Below, piece after piece: positions 45,001 through 53,817 of a stretch of DNA of 64,000 bases. The DNA is from Vampirovibrio chlorellavorus (GTDB lineage Bacteria; Cyanobacteriota; Vampirovibrionia; Vampirovibrionales; Vampirovibrionaceae), in assembly GCF_003149375.1 (NCBI RefSeq), contig NZ_QFWH01000008.1, positions 1-64,000 on the forward strand, in the 5' to 3' direction. The translations under genes and the position numbers were made by a program. Positions within the stretch are counted from its first letter, which is position 1, and every line of letters starts with the position of its first letter. The notes under the pieces were generated by a model. It saw only the letters and a list, made by a program, of their open reading frames with translations. It did no database searches and had not been told where the DNA came from.

Positions 45001-47090
45001 TTGTCGCTGAAGTACTGATCGGTGGTGGGCAGGGTCACCGCCGCTTTGCCCTGGGCATTGGTGGTGGCTGAAACGGTGCCCAGGACGCTGGTGCCCCGGT
45101 ACTCCTGCTTGACCCGATCCCAGTTCCAGCGCATCAGGGAGACGGAAATGGCCCGATGGGCCACCGGTTGCCCGTTGTAATAGACGGCATTCAGTTCCGC
45201 TTGCACCGGCTCTCCGGCCCGTGTGACTGATTGCTTGGGTTGCACAAACAGGGTGAAATCTCCGGCCACCACCGATTGCGATCCGCTGCCCACCACGGCC
45301 ATGCGACTGAGGTCGGTGACTTCCGCCTGAATGGTGTAGCGACGATCCAGATAATCCAGACTGTAAGGCTCATTGGGATCAATCTTCATGGGCTGGGTGG
45401 GGAAGTCAATCAGCGCTTCCCCGGTGGCGTCCGTCTGGGCAAAGCCTTCCGTAATGTAGTCTCCGGCGTAGCTCAGGTCTTCAAACACCCCGTCATCGTT
45501 GTCCCAGTCATCAAAGTAGCCGTAGTAATCCGGGCGAGGCATCAGGCCAAAGCGGGATGACCAGTCGGTGCTGGCGTAAACGGTGTATTTCACCCGGGCG
45601 TTGGTGACGGGAGCCCCGAAGTAGTAATTGGCCCGAATGCGGGCCTCGGCTCGGTCCCCGGCCACCAGCCGGGGTTGCAGGGGCAGAACGTCTACCTGAT
45701 ATTCCGGCTTGCGGTATTGGGCCACCTCAAAGCGCTCGTAGGATTCGCTACCATCCGGGTAAGTAATGGTGAGCTGGTACGCACCGGTTTTGCCGTCTTT
45801 GGGCACTTGGTAAAGTCCATGGAAGGTGCCGTGATCGTTGGTATTCACCCGACCTTCCCAGAGTTTGGTGTTGTCCGGGTCCTCAATGCGCAGGCCCAGG
45901 CTCATACCGGCCTTGGGCGTCTGGAAACCGCTGGCCGTTTTCAGGCGGGAAATCCCCTTGAAGTAAACGGTTTGCCCCAGCCGGTAAATAGGCCGTTCGG
46001 TATAAAAGTAGGTGCTGTAGTTATCCCGGGCGTCGTTCCAGAAGCCGATGCCCCCAAAGGCCCGGTTTTTGGCTTGCGTGCCGATGGCCAGCCAGTTGTA
46101 GTTGCTTTCCCGCTTGCGGGCGTTGGGCACGGGAAAGGAAGCAATCCCCTGAGCGTTGGTTTTACCCTGACCCAGGCGGGCCAACTGCGGGTGATCCCGA
46201 TCCAGCAGTTGAATTTGGGCGTTGGGCACCGGTTGCAGGGTGTTTAAATCGATGGCCCGCACCCAGGTCTGATCCACGGCCTGTTTGACGATGAGGCCCA
46301 GATTGCTGACGCTGAACCACATCACGTTCCAGTCCGACTTTTGCTTCAGATTGCTGACTTCCGCCACCAGCAAATATTCGCCGGGGGGCAGGGGCTCATT
46401 CAGTTTGAATTCGGCGTGGGACCAGTCCTGATAATCCCGCTCCAGCTTTCGGCTGAGGGTTTTTAGCGGCGTTTCGTTCTTAAAGAGAACACCGCTGTTT
46501 TTTTGGTAAGGCTTGTACAGGGAGAGGTCGGCACTGAAGTCCATGCCATTCTGGCGGCTGTTTTGCAGTAGGCTGAGCATGTCCTTGCGATAAATGCGCA
46601 CGGTGGCCTGATCGCTGCCCATGGCGTTCAGCCAGAAGTGGGGGACCTCCTTGCCGGTAAAGACCCGGGTGTTGCTGGCAATGTTGACGCTGGGTTCCAG
46701 AATGGCCAAATGCACGGCGTCCTTGAGTTGGGTGGTTTTGGCCTCATCCACGAACAGGCCTTGCTCATCGGTGGTGGAAAAGCCGGGGGCCCGCACGGTC
46801 AGGCTGTATTCCCCCACCGGAAGCTGGTTGATTTTAAAAGTGCCATCCGGCTTGACCCATACCCCCCGCTCCACCAGCGTGCCGCCCCGTGGGCCCACGG
46901 CCAGGGCGTAAACCTTGTTGCCCTTGATGTCGTAGCTGCTTAACTGGAAGCCTTCCTGCTCCAGATCGATTTTTCCGGCCAGGCTGCCAGTGGGTTTCTC
47001 CAGACCAATGGCGATGGCCCCGCCCGCAAATAACAGGGCGACCACGCTGACGCTGAGGAGAACGCTTTGGTTGGGCTTATTGGTAAACAT
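42081..47090 (-). CDS. Bacterial alpha-2-macroglobulin with thioester motif
   Basis: 1669 aa from the ATG at 47090 (AGGA 9 nt upstream). An N-terminal signal anchor (VLLSVSVVALLFAGGAIAIG) without a lipobox Cys, a carboxypeptidase-regulatory-like domain (~25-105), a series of macroglobulin domains, and the A2M family core (YTITAKYPNGQPAPNTEVSLGVVDESIY; LPDNLTTWRATVRGITA). The thioester CTEQ is at residues 1145-1148 (PYGCTEQTMSR), with a terpenoid-toroid helical domain and receptor-binding-like C-terminus. It would trap attacking proteases covalently in the periplasm or at the cell surface. It overlaps the AMMECR1 gene by 14 nt and lies 5 nt before vanW. Confidence 0.93.
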   Translation of the reverse strand: MFTNKPNQSVLLSVSVVALLFAGGAIAIGLEKPTGSLAGKIDLEQEGFQLSSYDIKGNKVYALAVGPRGGTLVERGVWVKPDGTFKINQLPVGEYSLTVRAPGFSTTDEQGLFVDEAKTTQLKDAVHLAILEPSVNIASNTRVFTGKEVPHFWLNAMGSDQATVRIYRKDMLSLLQNSRQNGMDFSADLSLYKPYQKNSGVLFKNETPLKTLSRKLERDYQDWSHAEFKLNEPLPPGEYLLVAEVSNLKQKSDWNVMWFSVSNLGLIVKQAVDQTWVRAIDLNTLQPVPNAQIQLLDRDHPQLARLGQGKTNAQGIASFPVPNARKRESNYNWLAIGTQAKNRAFGGIGFWNDARDNYSTYFYTERPIYRLGQTVYFKGISRLKTASGFQTPKAGMSLGLRIEDPDNTKLWEGRVNTNDHGTFHGLYQVPKDGKTGAYQLTITYPDGSESYERFEVAQYRKPEYQVDVLPLQPRLVAGDRAEARIRANYYFGAPVTNARVKYTVYASTDWSSRFGLMPRPDYYGYFDDWDNDDGVFEDLSYAGDYITEGFAQTDATGEALIDFPTQPMKIDPNEPYSLDYLDRRYTIQAEVTDLSRMAVVGSGSQSVVAGDFTLFVQPKQSVTRAGEPVQAELNAVYYNGQPVAHRAISVSLMRWNWDRVKQEYRGTSVLGTVSATTNAQGKAAVTLPTTDQYFSDNYYLTARASDDHGHTIYDQSSLWIASPNQPYVREGQQAQQEAFSLKLDKKIYQPGEVAKALITAPVSGKEKGQAIVAVEGSKIHTLQVVPMDATAKVVEIPLSGDYAPNVYVTATFVGPKHQFYNQSEMAMVSPAQHFLNLTVTPDKARYQPGEKATYTITAKYPNGQPAPNTEVSLGVVDESIYAIRPDAAEDIRKFFYPRIYNSVLTLSSFPEEYSAGPDKIEPKVRKDFRDVAGWQPVLKTDAQGLAKATIQLPDNLTTWRATVRGITAQTDVGAALSKVIATQDLIVRLALPRFYTQHDQARLTAIVHNYTQQPQTVALTLNPSSQFETRQALSQKLTIQADKASRYEWPVTIKTPGQGTVAIKAVGQTAGDALELQVPIHPLGVEVSEAHSGQLPKPVEAVEIPLKLPPNTDPRLAQVILSVAGSTIGPVLGSFDSLIDYPYGCTEQTMSRLVPSMVAVQLSQQLNLPLSQAQQEKFRQVSLKALGKLKDAHNPDGGWGWWQYGESDPAMTAYVMEGLATLKQLNMPVDWHILPDQWQADGLKWMQAKAKKLAHQLADPKLASERILQAERFTDLAYLQQVLALYGQKTDAQTRQFVLSQVPKATPEALSYLTLAFVKQQDTAAALQSFAALNRLADHSADTMSWDHTAPMGKKLGFDSADYTYRFTGTEATALGLRATLAMRPYATVAPDTLAAIERWLMLQRGKDGWDNTKTTALVLKALLEKTLALRSNQPPNFTATSNLWTEARAFTQAQLYDPEFTTRVALAQQHPTFISLRKEGPGELFYSTVLTYWQALQPGAQVPQVAMPQGLSIQRKFFRIQAEPVGPNGTMRFKMYPLSGNQVRAGETVLMKVTVNTPVALPYVLLEAALPSGGEVISNDPRESLLQESDEEGQFSGDWGNWWWAHQDILDDRVVMFANSVPAGKSEFHALVRMELPGTFQMNPVKLEGMYSQRVKAYSALDSIQVVE

Positions 47091-47664
47091 CGGCAACAAT
47101 CCTGTACAGCTGAAACTTTTCGTTGGGGGCAATGCCCGCTTTTAGCTTGGCCTGCACCAGCATATAGTTGGCATCTCTGGCTTCTCCGGGCAGCATGACC
47201 CCAGCCTTCCCTCCCTGACGCACCATCAGGCCATCCCGCAGGGGGTTGATAGCCGCTAGCCGGTTGACGGGTTGCAGGGCCTTAACCACCGTGACCTGTG
47301 GCTGGAGCAGGGGCCACTCGCTTTCGCGGATGGGCGGATAGCGATACTCCTTGCTCAGGGCCCCCAACGTGGCGTACACGGTGGCCTCGGACACGGTTTT
47401 ATACTGCGGGTAGGCGGATCCCCAGCAGGCCCGGGGTTTGCCATTGCGGCTCAGGGTGACAAAAACCCCCCGTGGTTTGGAGTAGCGCTCATTCAGTCGG
47501 GAGCTGAGGGCTAAAGCGTTCCATTGGGCGCTTGGTGAATGGTTACTGAAGTACACCTGTCCCGTTTTCTGCACCAGTTGGGTGGGGGTCAGGGTGTCCG
47601 CATGTGCCAGTCCGCAGAGCAGGCTCATCAGCAGACCAAGAACCAGGCTCTGCCTCGTCCGCAT
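47077..47664 (-). CDS. Secreted AMMECR1-domain protein
   Basis: 195 aa from the ATG at 47664 (GGGGAAG 5 nt upstream). It has a signal peptide (QSLVLGLLMSLLCGLAHA). The AMMECR1 signature is recognisable: GVFVTLSRNGKPRACWGSAYPQ (equivalent of the family's RGCIG), RYPPIRESEWPLLQPQVTVVKALQPV, LMVRQGGKAGVMLPGEA. AMMECR1 proteins are usually cytosolic and of unclear chemistry; a signal peptide is unusual. Its stop overlaps the A2M start by 14 nt, so the two are coupled. Confidence 0.72.
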   Translation of the reverse strand: MRTRQSLVLGLLMSLLCGLAHADTLTPTQLVQKTGQVYFSNHSPSAQWNALALSSRLNERYSKPRGVFVTLSRNGKPRACWGSAYPQYKTVSEATVYATLGALSKEYRYPPIRESEWPLLQPQVTVVKALQPVNRLAAINPLRDGLMVRQGGKAGVMLPGEARDANYMLVQAKLKAGIAPNEKFQLYRIVADVYQ

Positions 47665-47797
47665 TGAACTTCCCCTGAGGCTGACCGGCGGGTCATTGCC
47701 CCTTCGTCCCTTTGGCAATGGAATTTTCTCTCCTAACCCGTACAATAGGCATCAACATCCACTGGCCAAGACGCCCTTCGATTTGAGCGAGGATGAA

Positions 47798-48694
47798 ATG
47801 CACGATTATTTTACCAGCTCCAGCCTATCCCGGCGCGATTTTTTAAAGGGCTTGGCCCTGACTGCCGCGGCGCTGGTTCTGCCATCCGCAATCCGGTGGC
47901 CTGAAGGGCAAGCGGTGGAGCCTGTTACTCCCTTTTGGTGGTGTGCGTTGCGAGATGGCAAGCCCCATGGTTCCAATCATCCGGGGAATTGCTTTGGGCT
48001 GCCCGGTTCCTTAATGAAGCTGGTGGCGGCCACGGCCTTGCTGGAGGAACGCTTGCTCTCTTCCGATCAGCTCTTGGAGTGTCGAGGAACCTTGCGGATT
48101 AAGGGGCAGTTGTATCGTTGCCAGCATGCCCATGGAAAAATCAACATGCGGCAGGCCTTGGCGGCTTCCTGCAATATCTACTTCGCTCAGGCGGCGGAAG
48201 TGTTGAGTACCCGGCGGTTTTTGCAATACGCTGAGGCCTTTCAGCTCAATCGACCCACCGGCCCCAGCCGGGAAAGCGCTTATCTATTTCCCTCGGCCAC
48301 GGCATTGACGCACTCGTCCCAGCTGTATGTGCTGGGTCTGGCCAAGCCCATGCAGCCCAGCGCCGCACAACTCTTGCGGATGACCCGGCACATTGCTTTA
48401 CGCGATATCCAAGGCTTTCAGCCAGCCACCTGGCGCATCTTGCAAAGCGGCATGCGTTCAGCGGTCACGCAGGGAACGGCCCGACAACTGGACCCGCACA
48501 ATCGTTGGCGGGTGGCCGCCAAAACCGGCACCACGCCATCCGGGGAGTTTTATCAGTCCTGGGTGATGGGCTTTTTCCCCATTGAAAAGCCAGTGGTGGC
48601 TTTTTGCGGACGGGCGTTGAGCGGGACTGCCAAGGACGCCGCTGTGCCCGCGGCTCGCCAGTGGTTGCAGCAGGCCCCCTGGGCTTCGGTGTAA
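47798..48694 (+). CDS. Tat-exported penicillin-binding transpeptidase domain protein
   Basis: 298 aa from the ATG at 47798 (GAGGAT just upstream). A twin-arginine signal SRRDFLK (11-17) leads a hydrophobic stretch. The catalytic triad motifs of PBPs and beta-lactamases are in order: SLMK with S71/K74, SCN 124-126, KTG 242-244. There is no glycosyltransferase domain. It is short for a class B PBP. It may crosslink or edit peptidoglycan in the periplasm, or bind beta-lactams. It is divergent from the AMMECR1-A2M-vanW operon with a ~130-bp shared upstream region, and 17 nt before the SpoIID gene. A2M next to PBP1C is a known bacterial pairing. Confidence 0.85.
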   Translation: MHDYFTSSSLSRRDFLKGLALTAAALVLPSAIRWPEGQAVEPVTPFWWCALRDGKPHGSNHPGNCFGLPGSLMKLVAATALLEERLLSSDQLLECRGTLRIKGQLYRCQHAHGKINMRQALAASCNIYFAQAAEVLSTRRFLQYAEAFQLNRPTGPSRESAYLFPSATALTHSSQLYVLGLAKPMQPSAAQLLRMTRHIALRDIQGFQPATWRILQSGMRSAVTQGTARQLDPHNRWRVAAKTGTTPSGEFYQSWVMGFFPIEKPVVAFCGRALSGTAKDAAVPAARQWLQQAPWASV

Positions 48695-48711
48695 GGTGGC
48701 CTCTGGGAACG

Positions 48712-49923
48712 ATGGTTGAACCGACAGTGCAGAACTTAAAATGGAGCAGCTTTAAATTGATTCTGCCATGGCGCGTTCTGTTGGCCACCGGGTGGTGCAT
48801 TGCTCTGCTGACCGGCTCAGTCGAGGCTGCCCTGCCCTCACAGGTTCGGGTTCGTCTGTTTGAAGCCCACCCCACGGTTCAGGCCTTTCGGTTGCAAGGA
48901 GCCCTGCGGATTCAGGGCGGCGCTGGCTCCTCCGTGCCAGCATCGGTACTGACTGTGGGGCAGTCGCAGGGACGCCTTTGGGCCCGCTGTGGACCTCGGC
49001 AGAGCCTGTGTTATCGGGGTGCCCGGTTGACCGTTCAAGCTATGGGAGGGCAGCCCATTCAAGTGACCGCCCTGCACGGAGACCGGTCCCTGCCCGCCCG
49101 GCGCTACAGCGGACCGTTGACGTTTGTGATCCAGCAAGGGCGGTTGAGGGTGTTCAATACCCTGCTCGCTCGGCATTATGTGGCCGTGGTTATTTCCAGT
49201 GAAACCGGGCCTGGTTGGCCGTTGGAAGCCCTGAAGGCGCAGGCGGTTCTCACTCAAACCCGGCTGAGCCGGTACAAGCCCGGAGATGTGTTGGGGGACT
49301 CCACCCAGCAGGAGGTATATCTGGGAGAGGCTTACCGGAAACCCAACGCCGAACAGGCGGTGCGGGCGGTGTGGGGACAGACTTTGACTTCCAATGGGCA
49401 GGCCATTCAGCCGTATTACCATGCCAGTTGTGGTGGACACACCAGCCATCTTCGATGGTTTGCCGGGCAGGCAATGCCGTCGGGGCAGGTGGACGGGGTG
49501 ATTTGTCCCTATTGCGCCAAGGCCCCTTTTGCCCAGACCACGGTGTCTGTACTTAATGCGGCCCAGTGGCAGTCGGTTTACCCGAACAGCATTCCGAAAA
49601 AAGCCCCTTTGGCAGAAAGTATGCCCACAGTCACTCAGGTGGATGCCAGTGGTCGGCCCCTGCAGGTGCAGGTGGGGGCGCAGCGGTTGAGCGGCTATCA
49701 GTTTTGGCTTCGGCTGGGTCAGCGGTTGGGCTGGGATAAGCTACCCGGCACCCGTTTTCAGCTTCAGGCCTTGCCTAACGGTCGACTTCGCCTCAGCTCT
49801 ACCGGTGCGGGTCATGGGGTGGGGCTGTGCCAGTGGGGCGCCGCAGAAATGGCCCGGCAAGGCCAGCGCTATAATCAAATCCTGAAATTCTACTTCCCGC
49901 AGGCCCGGCTGAGTGGGCGTTAA
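48712..49923 (+). CDS. SpoIID/LytB-domain protein
   Basis: 403 aa from the ATG at 48712. An N-terminal signal segment (VLLATGWCIALLTGSVEAA), a beta-rich region (~30-150), then the SpoIID domain. This has VVISSETGPGWPLEALKAQAVLTQTRLSR with the probable catalytic Glu, YYHASCGGHTS, and the terminal GHGVGLCQWGAAEMARQGQRYNQILKFYFP. SpoIID is a lytic transglycosylase acting on denuded glycan, so this is probably a periplasmic peptidoglycan remodeller. It lies 17 nt after the PBP gene and is convergent with the STAND gene, 12 nt away. Confidence 0.9.
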   Translation: MVEPTVQNLKWSSFKLILPWRVLLATGWCIALLTGSVEAALPSQVRVRLFEAHPTVQAFRLQGALRIQGGAGSSVPASVLTVGQSQGRLWARCGPRQSLCYRGARLTVQAMGGQPIQVTALHGDRSLPARRYSGPLTFVIQQGRLRVFNTLLARHYVAVVISSETGPGWPLEALKAQAVLTQTRLSRYKPGDVLGDSTQQEVYLGEAYRKPNAEQAVRAVWGQTLTSNGQAIQPYYHASCGGHTSHLRWFAGQAMPSGQVDGVICPYCAKAPFAQTTVSVLNAAQWQSVYPNSIPKKAPLAESMPTVTQVDASGRPLQVQVGAQRLSGYQFWLRLGQRLGWDKLPGTRFQLQALPNGRLRLSSTGAGHGVGLCQWGAAEMARQGQRYNQILKFYFPQARLSGR

Positions 49924-49935
49924 CCTTTGTGGTCT

Positions 49936-52869
49936 TTAACCTTTGCCATGAAGTTCGTGAACCTTCTTGGAGAGCCAGCGCAGGCTCTCATCCGCCAGTG
50001 TATTGGCCCCGCTGGACAGGGCCAGCTGAAAATTCTGGATGGCTTGGGCCCATTGGCCCTGACTTTCACAGAGTTGCCCCAATTGGGTGTAAAACTGGGC
50101 CTGCCACAGAGCGGATCGGTTCTGAATGGAGAGGCTGAGCCCCTGCTGGGCGTAGCGTTGCGCCTGTGGCCAGTTCTTCAGGTGGCGCTGTAGTTTGCAG
50201 AGGCGCTCCAGGGTATTGAATTGCCCCTCGGTGTTTTGGCTGTCCTGATCGAACTTCAGTGCCTTTTGCAGGCACTCCTGGGCGGAGGACCACTGCTGTT
50301 TGTCCTGATACAGCAGGGACAGGTTGGTGAGGGTGGCTGCCGCAGACAAGGGGTTGCCCAGGGCTTCATCCAGCGACAAGGCCTTTTGGTAGGCCTCAAT
50401 GGCCGCATCCAGATCGCCTTGATCGTCATGCACTCCGGCCAGCTGAAAGTGAATTTCCGCCTGTCCCGAGGGGTTATCGGCGGATTGGTACCAGCGCAAG
50501 GCGTGTTGAAAAGCCTCAATGGCCTGAGGGGACTGTTTTCGGTAGGCGTAAATCTCCCCCAGATCCTGATAGACTTGCCCCAGACGGCCCAGCCACACGG
50601 CGTCCACCGTGTCGTCCTCGTACATCAGCTTGCGGATTTGCTCGGCCGCTTTCAGCAGGTTGGACAAGGCGCTGTTGTGGTGATAGGTCTGTTTGTTGAC
50701 GGTGCCGTTCAGCCGGTAGGCCTCGGCCATCACGTCCTTGGGGACGCTGCCTTTCAGGCTGAGGGCCTTTTGCAGGCAGGAGCCAGCGCTTTCGTAACGG
50801 CCATGGCTGGCCCGGTAGCGGGCCAGTTCAATCAATTCCTGGGCGATTAAACTGTGGTTTTGAGCGGCCACGGCGGAGGCCAGACGGCTTTGAATGATTT
50901 TTTCCTGCTCGTCTTCCGCCTGAACGCTGGCCACGGCGGACAGCACGTCCCCGGGGGCCGTTGGGACAGGCTCTGGTGGGGTGAGGGGCCCTGGTGGATT
51001 GGGGGAAAGGGCCTCGGAGGCGGCTACCTCCGCTTGCAGCAATTCCCCCAGGCTTTTATGCTGTTGCAGCAGGCGCTTCTCTTCGTCACTCAGGCCTAAT
51101 TCATCCAGTTCCTGTGGCAGAAAAGGTTTCTGGCTGCTTTCACGCAGTAAGTGTAAAAAGGAGTGCGCTTCCTCCGGCGTGGGGGTAGGCGTCTCCTCTG
51201 AGCCAGCGCCCGCAACCGGCTCGGGCAAGTTTATATTTTTGTAGTCGGACAGGGTGAGGGGACGATCGACCGGGCCGACCGGCTGCTTGAACCCGGCCAG
51301 ATAGGTTTTGGTGGACAGGGGCGGCTCATCCATGCCGGAGATGAGTCCCCCGGTGGAGGCGGTTTTGCGTTCTCGGGCCGCATTGCTGTGGTACTTGGCT
51401 TCCGCCAGCAGGGCCCGATTTTTAATTTTCAGGATGCGGTGTTCGGGCTCCTGTGTTCTTTCCTGCCGATAAAAATCCTGTAGAACCCCGTGCAGGCGCT
51501 CCCGCTCCCCGGCTGGCAGGCTGCTGTAAATGATGAGCCTGACCCTGTGATACAACTCGTACCAGGGGCTGAACTTCTTGTGATGCGCTTCCGCCACGGT
51601 GGCGTTATTGCCGGTCTCGAGGTGATGGCGCTTGCGAATATGCTCCAGCACCTCTTGCGGAGGGTAGCTTATTTTGAGTAAATCCCGCAACAGGGAATGC
51701 TCCAGAATATACTGCAGGGCCGATTTCTCCAGCCGGGTCGGGCCTAAAACCGGAAAACAGAGCCCGGTCAAGGCCAGTAGGGAGGCAGGGTCCACGGGGT
51801 GACGCAAAAAGGCCATGACCTGAAACAGCCGTCGCTGCTGATCGGGTAAACGCTGGTAAATCAGGCTGATGAGGGTAGAGAGCGTGGTGGGTTCCTGCCC
51901 AGTGGGGACGCTTTGGGTTTGTTCCAGCGTGTTTTCCAGCAGGCGGTTCAGGGTGGCAAAATCCAGGTTGGTCTGGCGGTTGAGGTGCTGGATGATTTGG
52001 AGCAACCAGGGCTGGCCCTCCGTTTTTTGCCACAGGCCTTGCAGGGGTTTTAAGGCGGTTTGGGGCGCGAGCATATTTTCCAGCACCGCCGCATCGGTTT
52101 GTAGGGCTTCCGGTTTTGGATTCAGGCTCTCCAGAAATGTTACGGTCTCGGCCTGAGGCAACCCTTCCAGATGAATGTCCGACACGCCTTCCTGATTGGG
52201 GCTCATATCGGCATGGGGTAGTCGCTCCCCGATGAGTACCATTTTAATGTTGGGAAAGGTCAGCAGGAAGTTGAGCATTTCCTTAAAGGGGTAGGAGTTG
52301 AAGCGCAGTTCCGGGTCAACGATGTACTCCACGTTGTCCAGCACCAGGAGCAAGGGCATCCCGGACACTTGTACAATCAGTTTTTCCAGACGCTTCAGGG
52401 GATCGTCCCCGGCTTTTTCCGGTAAGGCGTTGGAAGGGCTTGTCGGCTGGCCGGTGTGGGTTTGTGCGTCGCAGACGTAGGTAATGTAGTGAATAAGAAA
52501 CTGGATAATCTCTTCAAAGTCGCTGTGCCGGTTGACGTCAAACCACAGTAACTGCTCGTTGTGGCTGCCCATCAGTTCGATGAGTCCCCGTACCAGGCTG
52601 GTCTTGCCGCATCCCTGAGGGCCACCCACCAGCACGATTTTGGTTTCCGCCTGATTCAGGGCCCGGGCCAGTTTCAGAATCAGCGGCTTGCGATGCGTAA
52701 AGACGTGGGGCTCATAGCGAATGCAGCGCTTGGTGACTGTCAGCGGGGACAGGACGTTGCGGCGCTCTTGGGGGGCGGAGCTGGGCTTGGCGCGCCGTGA
52801 GGGGATGAATGAGCCGTTTTCAATGCGCTCAATCACGCCGGGGCTAATAAAGATGGGGGGGGCTGTCAT
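49936..52869 (-). CDS. STAND-type P-loop NTPase with C-terminal TPRs
   Basis: 977 aa. It has an N-terminal basic segment, an AAA/STAND NTPase with Walker A VGGPQGCGKTS (81-91), Walker B LLLVLDN (D178), a winged-helix-like region (~330-460), a Pro/Glu-rich linker (~530-665), and TPR units from ~690 to 965. No membrane segment and no effector domain (nuclease, TIR, protease, DNA-binding LuxR) is visible. Such proteins act as ligand-triggered switches in regulation or antiphage defence; nothing in the sequence decides between these. It is divergent from rsmG. Confidence 0.78.
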   Translation of the reverse strand: MTAPPIFISPGVIERIENGSFIPSRRAKPSSAPQERRNVLSPLTVTKRCIRYEPHVFTHRKPLILKLARALNQAETKIVLVGGPQGCGKTSLVRGLIELMGSHNEQLLWFDVNRHSDFEEIIQFLIHYITYVCDAQTHTGQPTSPSNALPEKAGDDPLKRLEKLIVQVSGMPLLLVLDNVEYIVDPELRFNSYPFKEMLNFLLTFPNIKMVLIGERLPHADMSPNQEGVSDIHLEGLPQAETVTFLESLNPKPEALQTDAAVLENMLAPQTALKPLQGLWQKTEGQPWLLQIIQHLNRQTNLDFATLNRLLENTLEQTQSVPTGQEPTTLSTLISLIYQRLPDQQRRLFQVMAFLRHPVDPASLLALTGLCFPVLGPTRLEKSALQYILEHSLLRDLLKISYPPQEVLEHIRKRHHLETGNNATVAEAHHKKFSPWYELYHRVRLIIYSSLPAGERERLHGVLQDFYRQERTQEPEHRILKIKNRALLAEAKYHSNAARERKTASTGGLISGMDEPPLSTKTYLAGFKQPVGPVDRPLTLSDYKNINLPEPVAGAGSEETPTPTPEEAHSFLHLLRESSQKPFLPQELDELGLSDEEKRLLQQHKSLGELLQAEVAASEALSPNPPGPLTPPEPVPTAPGDVLSAVASVQAEDEQEKIIQSRLASAVAAQNHSLIAQELIELARYRASHGRYESAGSCLQKALSLKGSVPKDVMAEAYRLNGTVNKQTYHHNSALSNLLKAAEQIRKLMYEDDTVDAVWLGRLGQVYQDLGEIYAYRKQSPQAIEAFQHALRWYQSADNPSGQAEIHFQLAGVHDDQGDLDAAIEAYQKALSLDEALGNPLSAAATLTNLSLLYQDKQQWSSAQECLQKALKFDQDSQNTEGQFNTLERLCKLQRHLKNWPQAQRYAQQGLSLSIQNRSALWQAQFYTQLGQLCESQGQWAQAIQNFQLALSSGANTLADESLRWLSKKVHELHGKG

Positions 52870-53073
52870 GGGCTATCCGTCGGGCCATTCAGGGGGCCAT
52901 CCAATGCGTGGCCGGCCAGGGCATTGTCCACACTCTCTCTCTTTTATTGTACACTGGGCTTGGCCGCAAACCCGGTGCTTTGGCCTTTGGCAGGGCAAAA
53001 ACCCTCGGTCTGGAGGAGGGCGACACTCTCTCCGCGACATTGTTCAGTAACCCCCAGGAAAGTTTTTTGCGTC

Positions 53074-53802
53074 ATGACCTTTGAACAACCCTCAGCCGCC
53101 CAATGGGAACAATGGGTCGCCGATTGCCAGGCCATCGGGGTGACCATTCCGGCGGATCGTCTCCCTCTGTTTCAGCGGTTTTACACCCTGTTGCTGACGG
53201 CCAACCAGGCCGTGAATTTAACCCGCATTACCGCTCCGCAGGATTTTCTGGATCGAAATTTGCTGGATTCGTTGACCCTGTCTCCGCTCATTGACGCCGG
53301 ACAGCGGGTGGTGGATATCGGCAGCGGGGCTGGGTTTCCGGCCATTCCCCTGGCGCTGGCCCGTCCCGATGTGACCGTGGTGGCGGCGGAATCCATTGGC
53401 AAAAAGTGCAAGTTTATTCAGGAAACCGCCGAAGCGCTCGGTTTGACCAATCTGACTGTGCTGAACGCCCGCAGTGAGGAGCTGGCCCGGGAGCGTGACT
53501 ACCGGGAAGCCTTTGATGTGGTCACGGCCCGTGCGGTGGCAGCACTTCCCACCCTGCTGGAACTCTGCGCTCCGCTGGCCACGGTGGGTGGTCGGGTCAT
53601 CGCCATGAAGGGGCTGAATGCCGAAGTGGAGTTGAGCGCCTCGCAAAAGGCCATTCGGGTGCTGGCCTTGCGCCATGGGCAGAGCGTGTCGTTTGCGTTG
53701 CCCCAACTGCAGGGCTCCCGGCTGCTGGTGTTTGAGAAGGTGGCCCGCACTCAGGATGCTTACCCCCGAGCGGCGGGACTGCCCGCCAAGAAGCCCTTGT
53801 AA
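53074..53802 (+). CDS. rsmG: 16S rRNA (guanine-N7)-methyltransferase RsmG
   Basis: 242 aa from the ATG at 53074; the open frame extends 50 codons upstream, but the family starts near here. GidB/RsmG signatures: NLTRITAPQDFLDRNLLDSL, VVDIGSGAGFPAIPLAL, VVAAESIGKKCKFIQETAEALGL, ARAVAALPTLLELCAPL. It methylates N7 of G527 in 16S rRNA; loss is known to give low-level streptomycin resistance. Its usual parA/parB neighbours are absent. Confidence 0.95.
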   Translation: MTFEQPSAAQWEQWVADCQAIGVTIPADRLPLFQRFYTLLLTANQAVNLTRITAPQDFLDRNLLDSLTLSPLIDAGQRVVDIGSGAGFPAIPLALARPDVTVVAAESIGKKCKFIQETAEALGLTNLTVLNARSEELARERDYREAFDVVTARAVAALPTLLELCAPLATVGGRVIAMKGLNAEVELSASQKAIRVLALRHGQSVSFALPQLQGSRLLVFEKVARTQDAYPRAAGLPAKKPL

Positions 53803-53817
53803 GTCGGCTCGAGTCTG

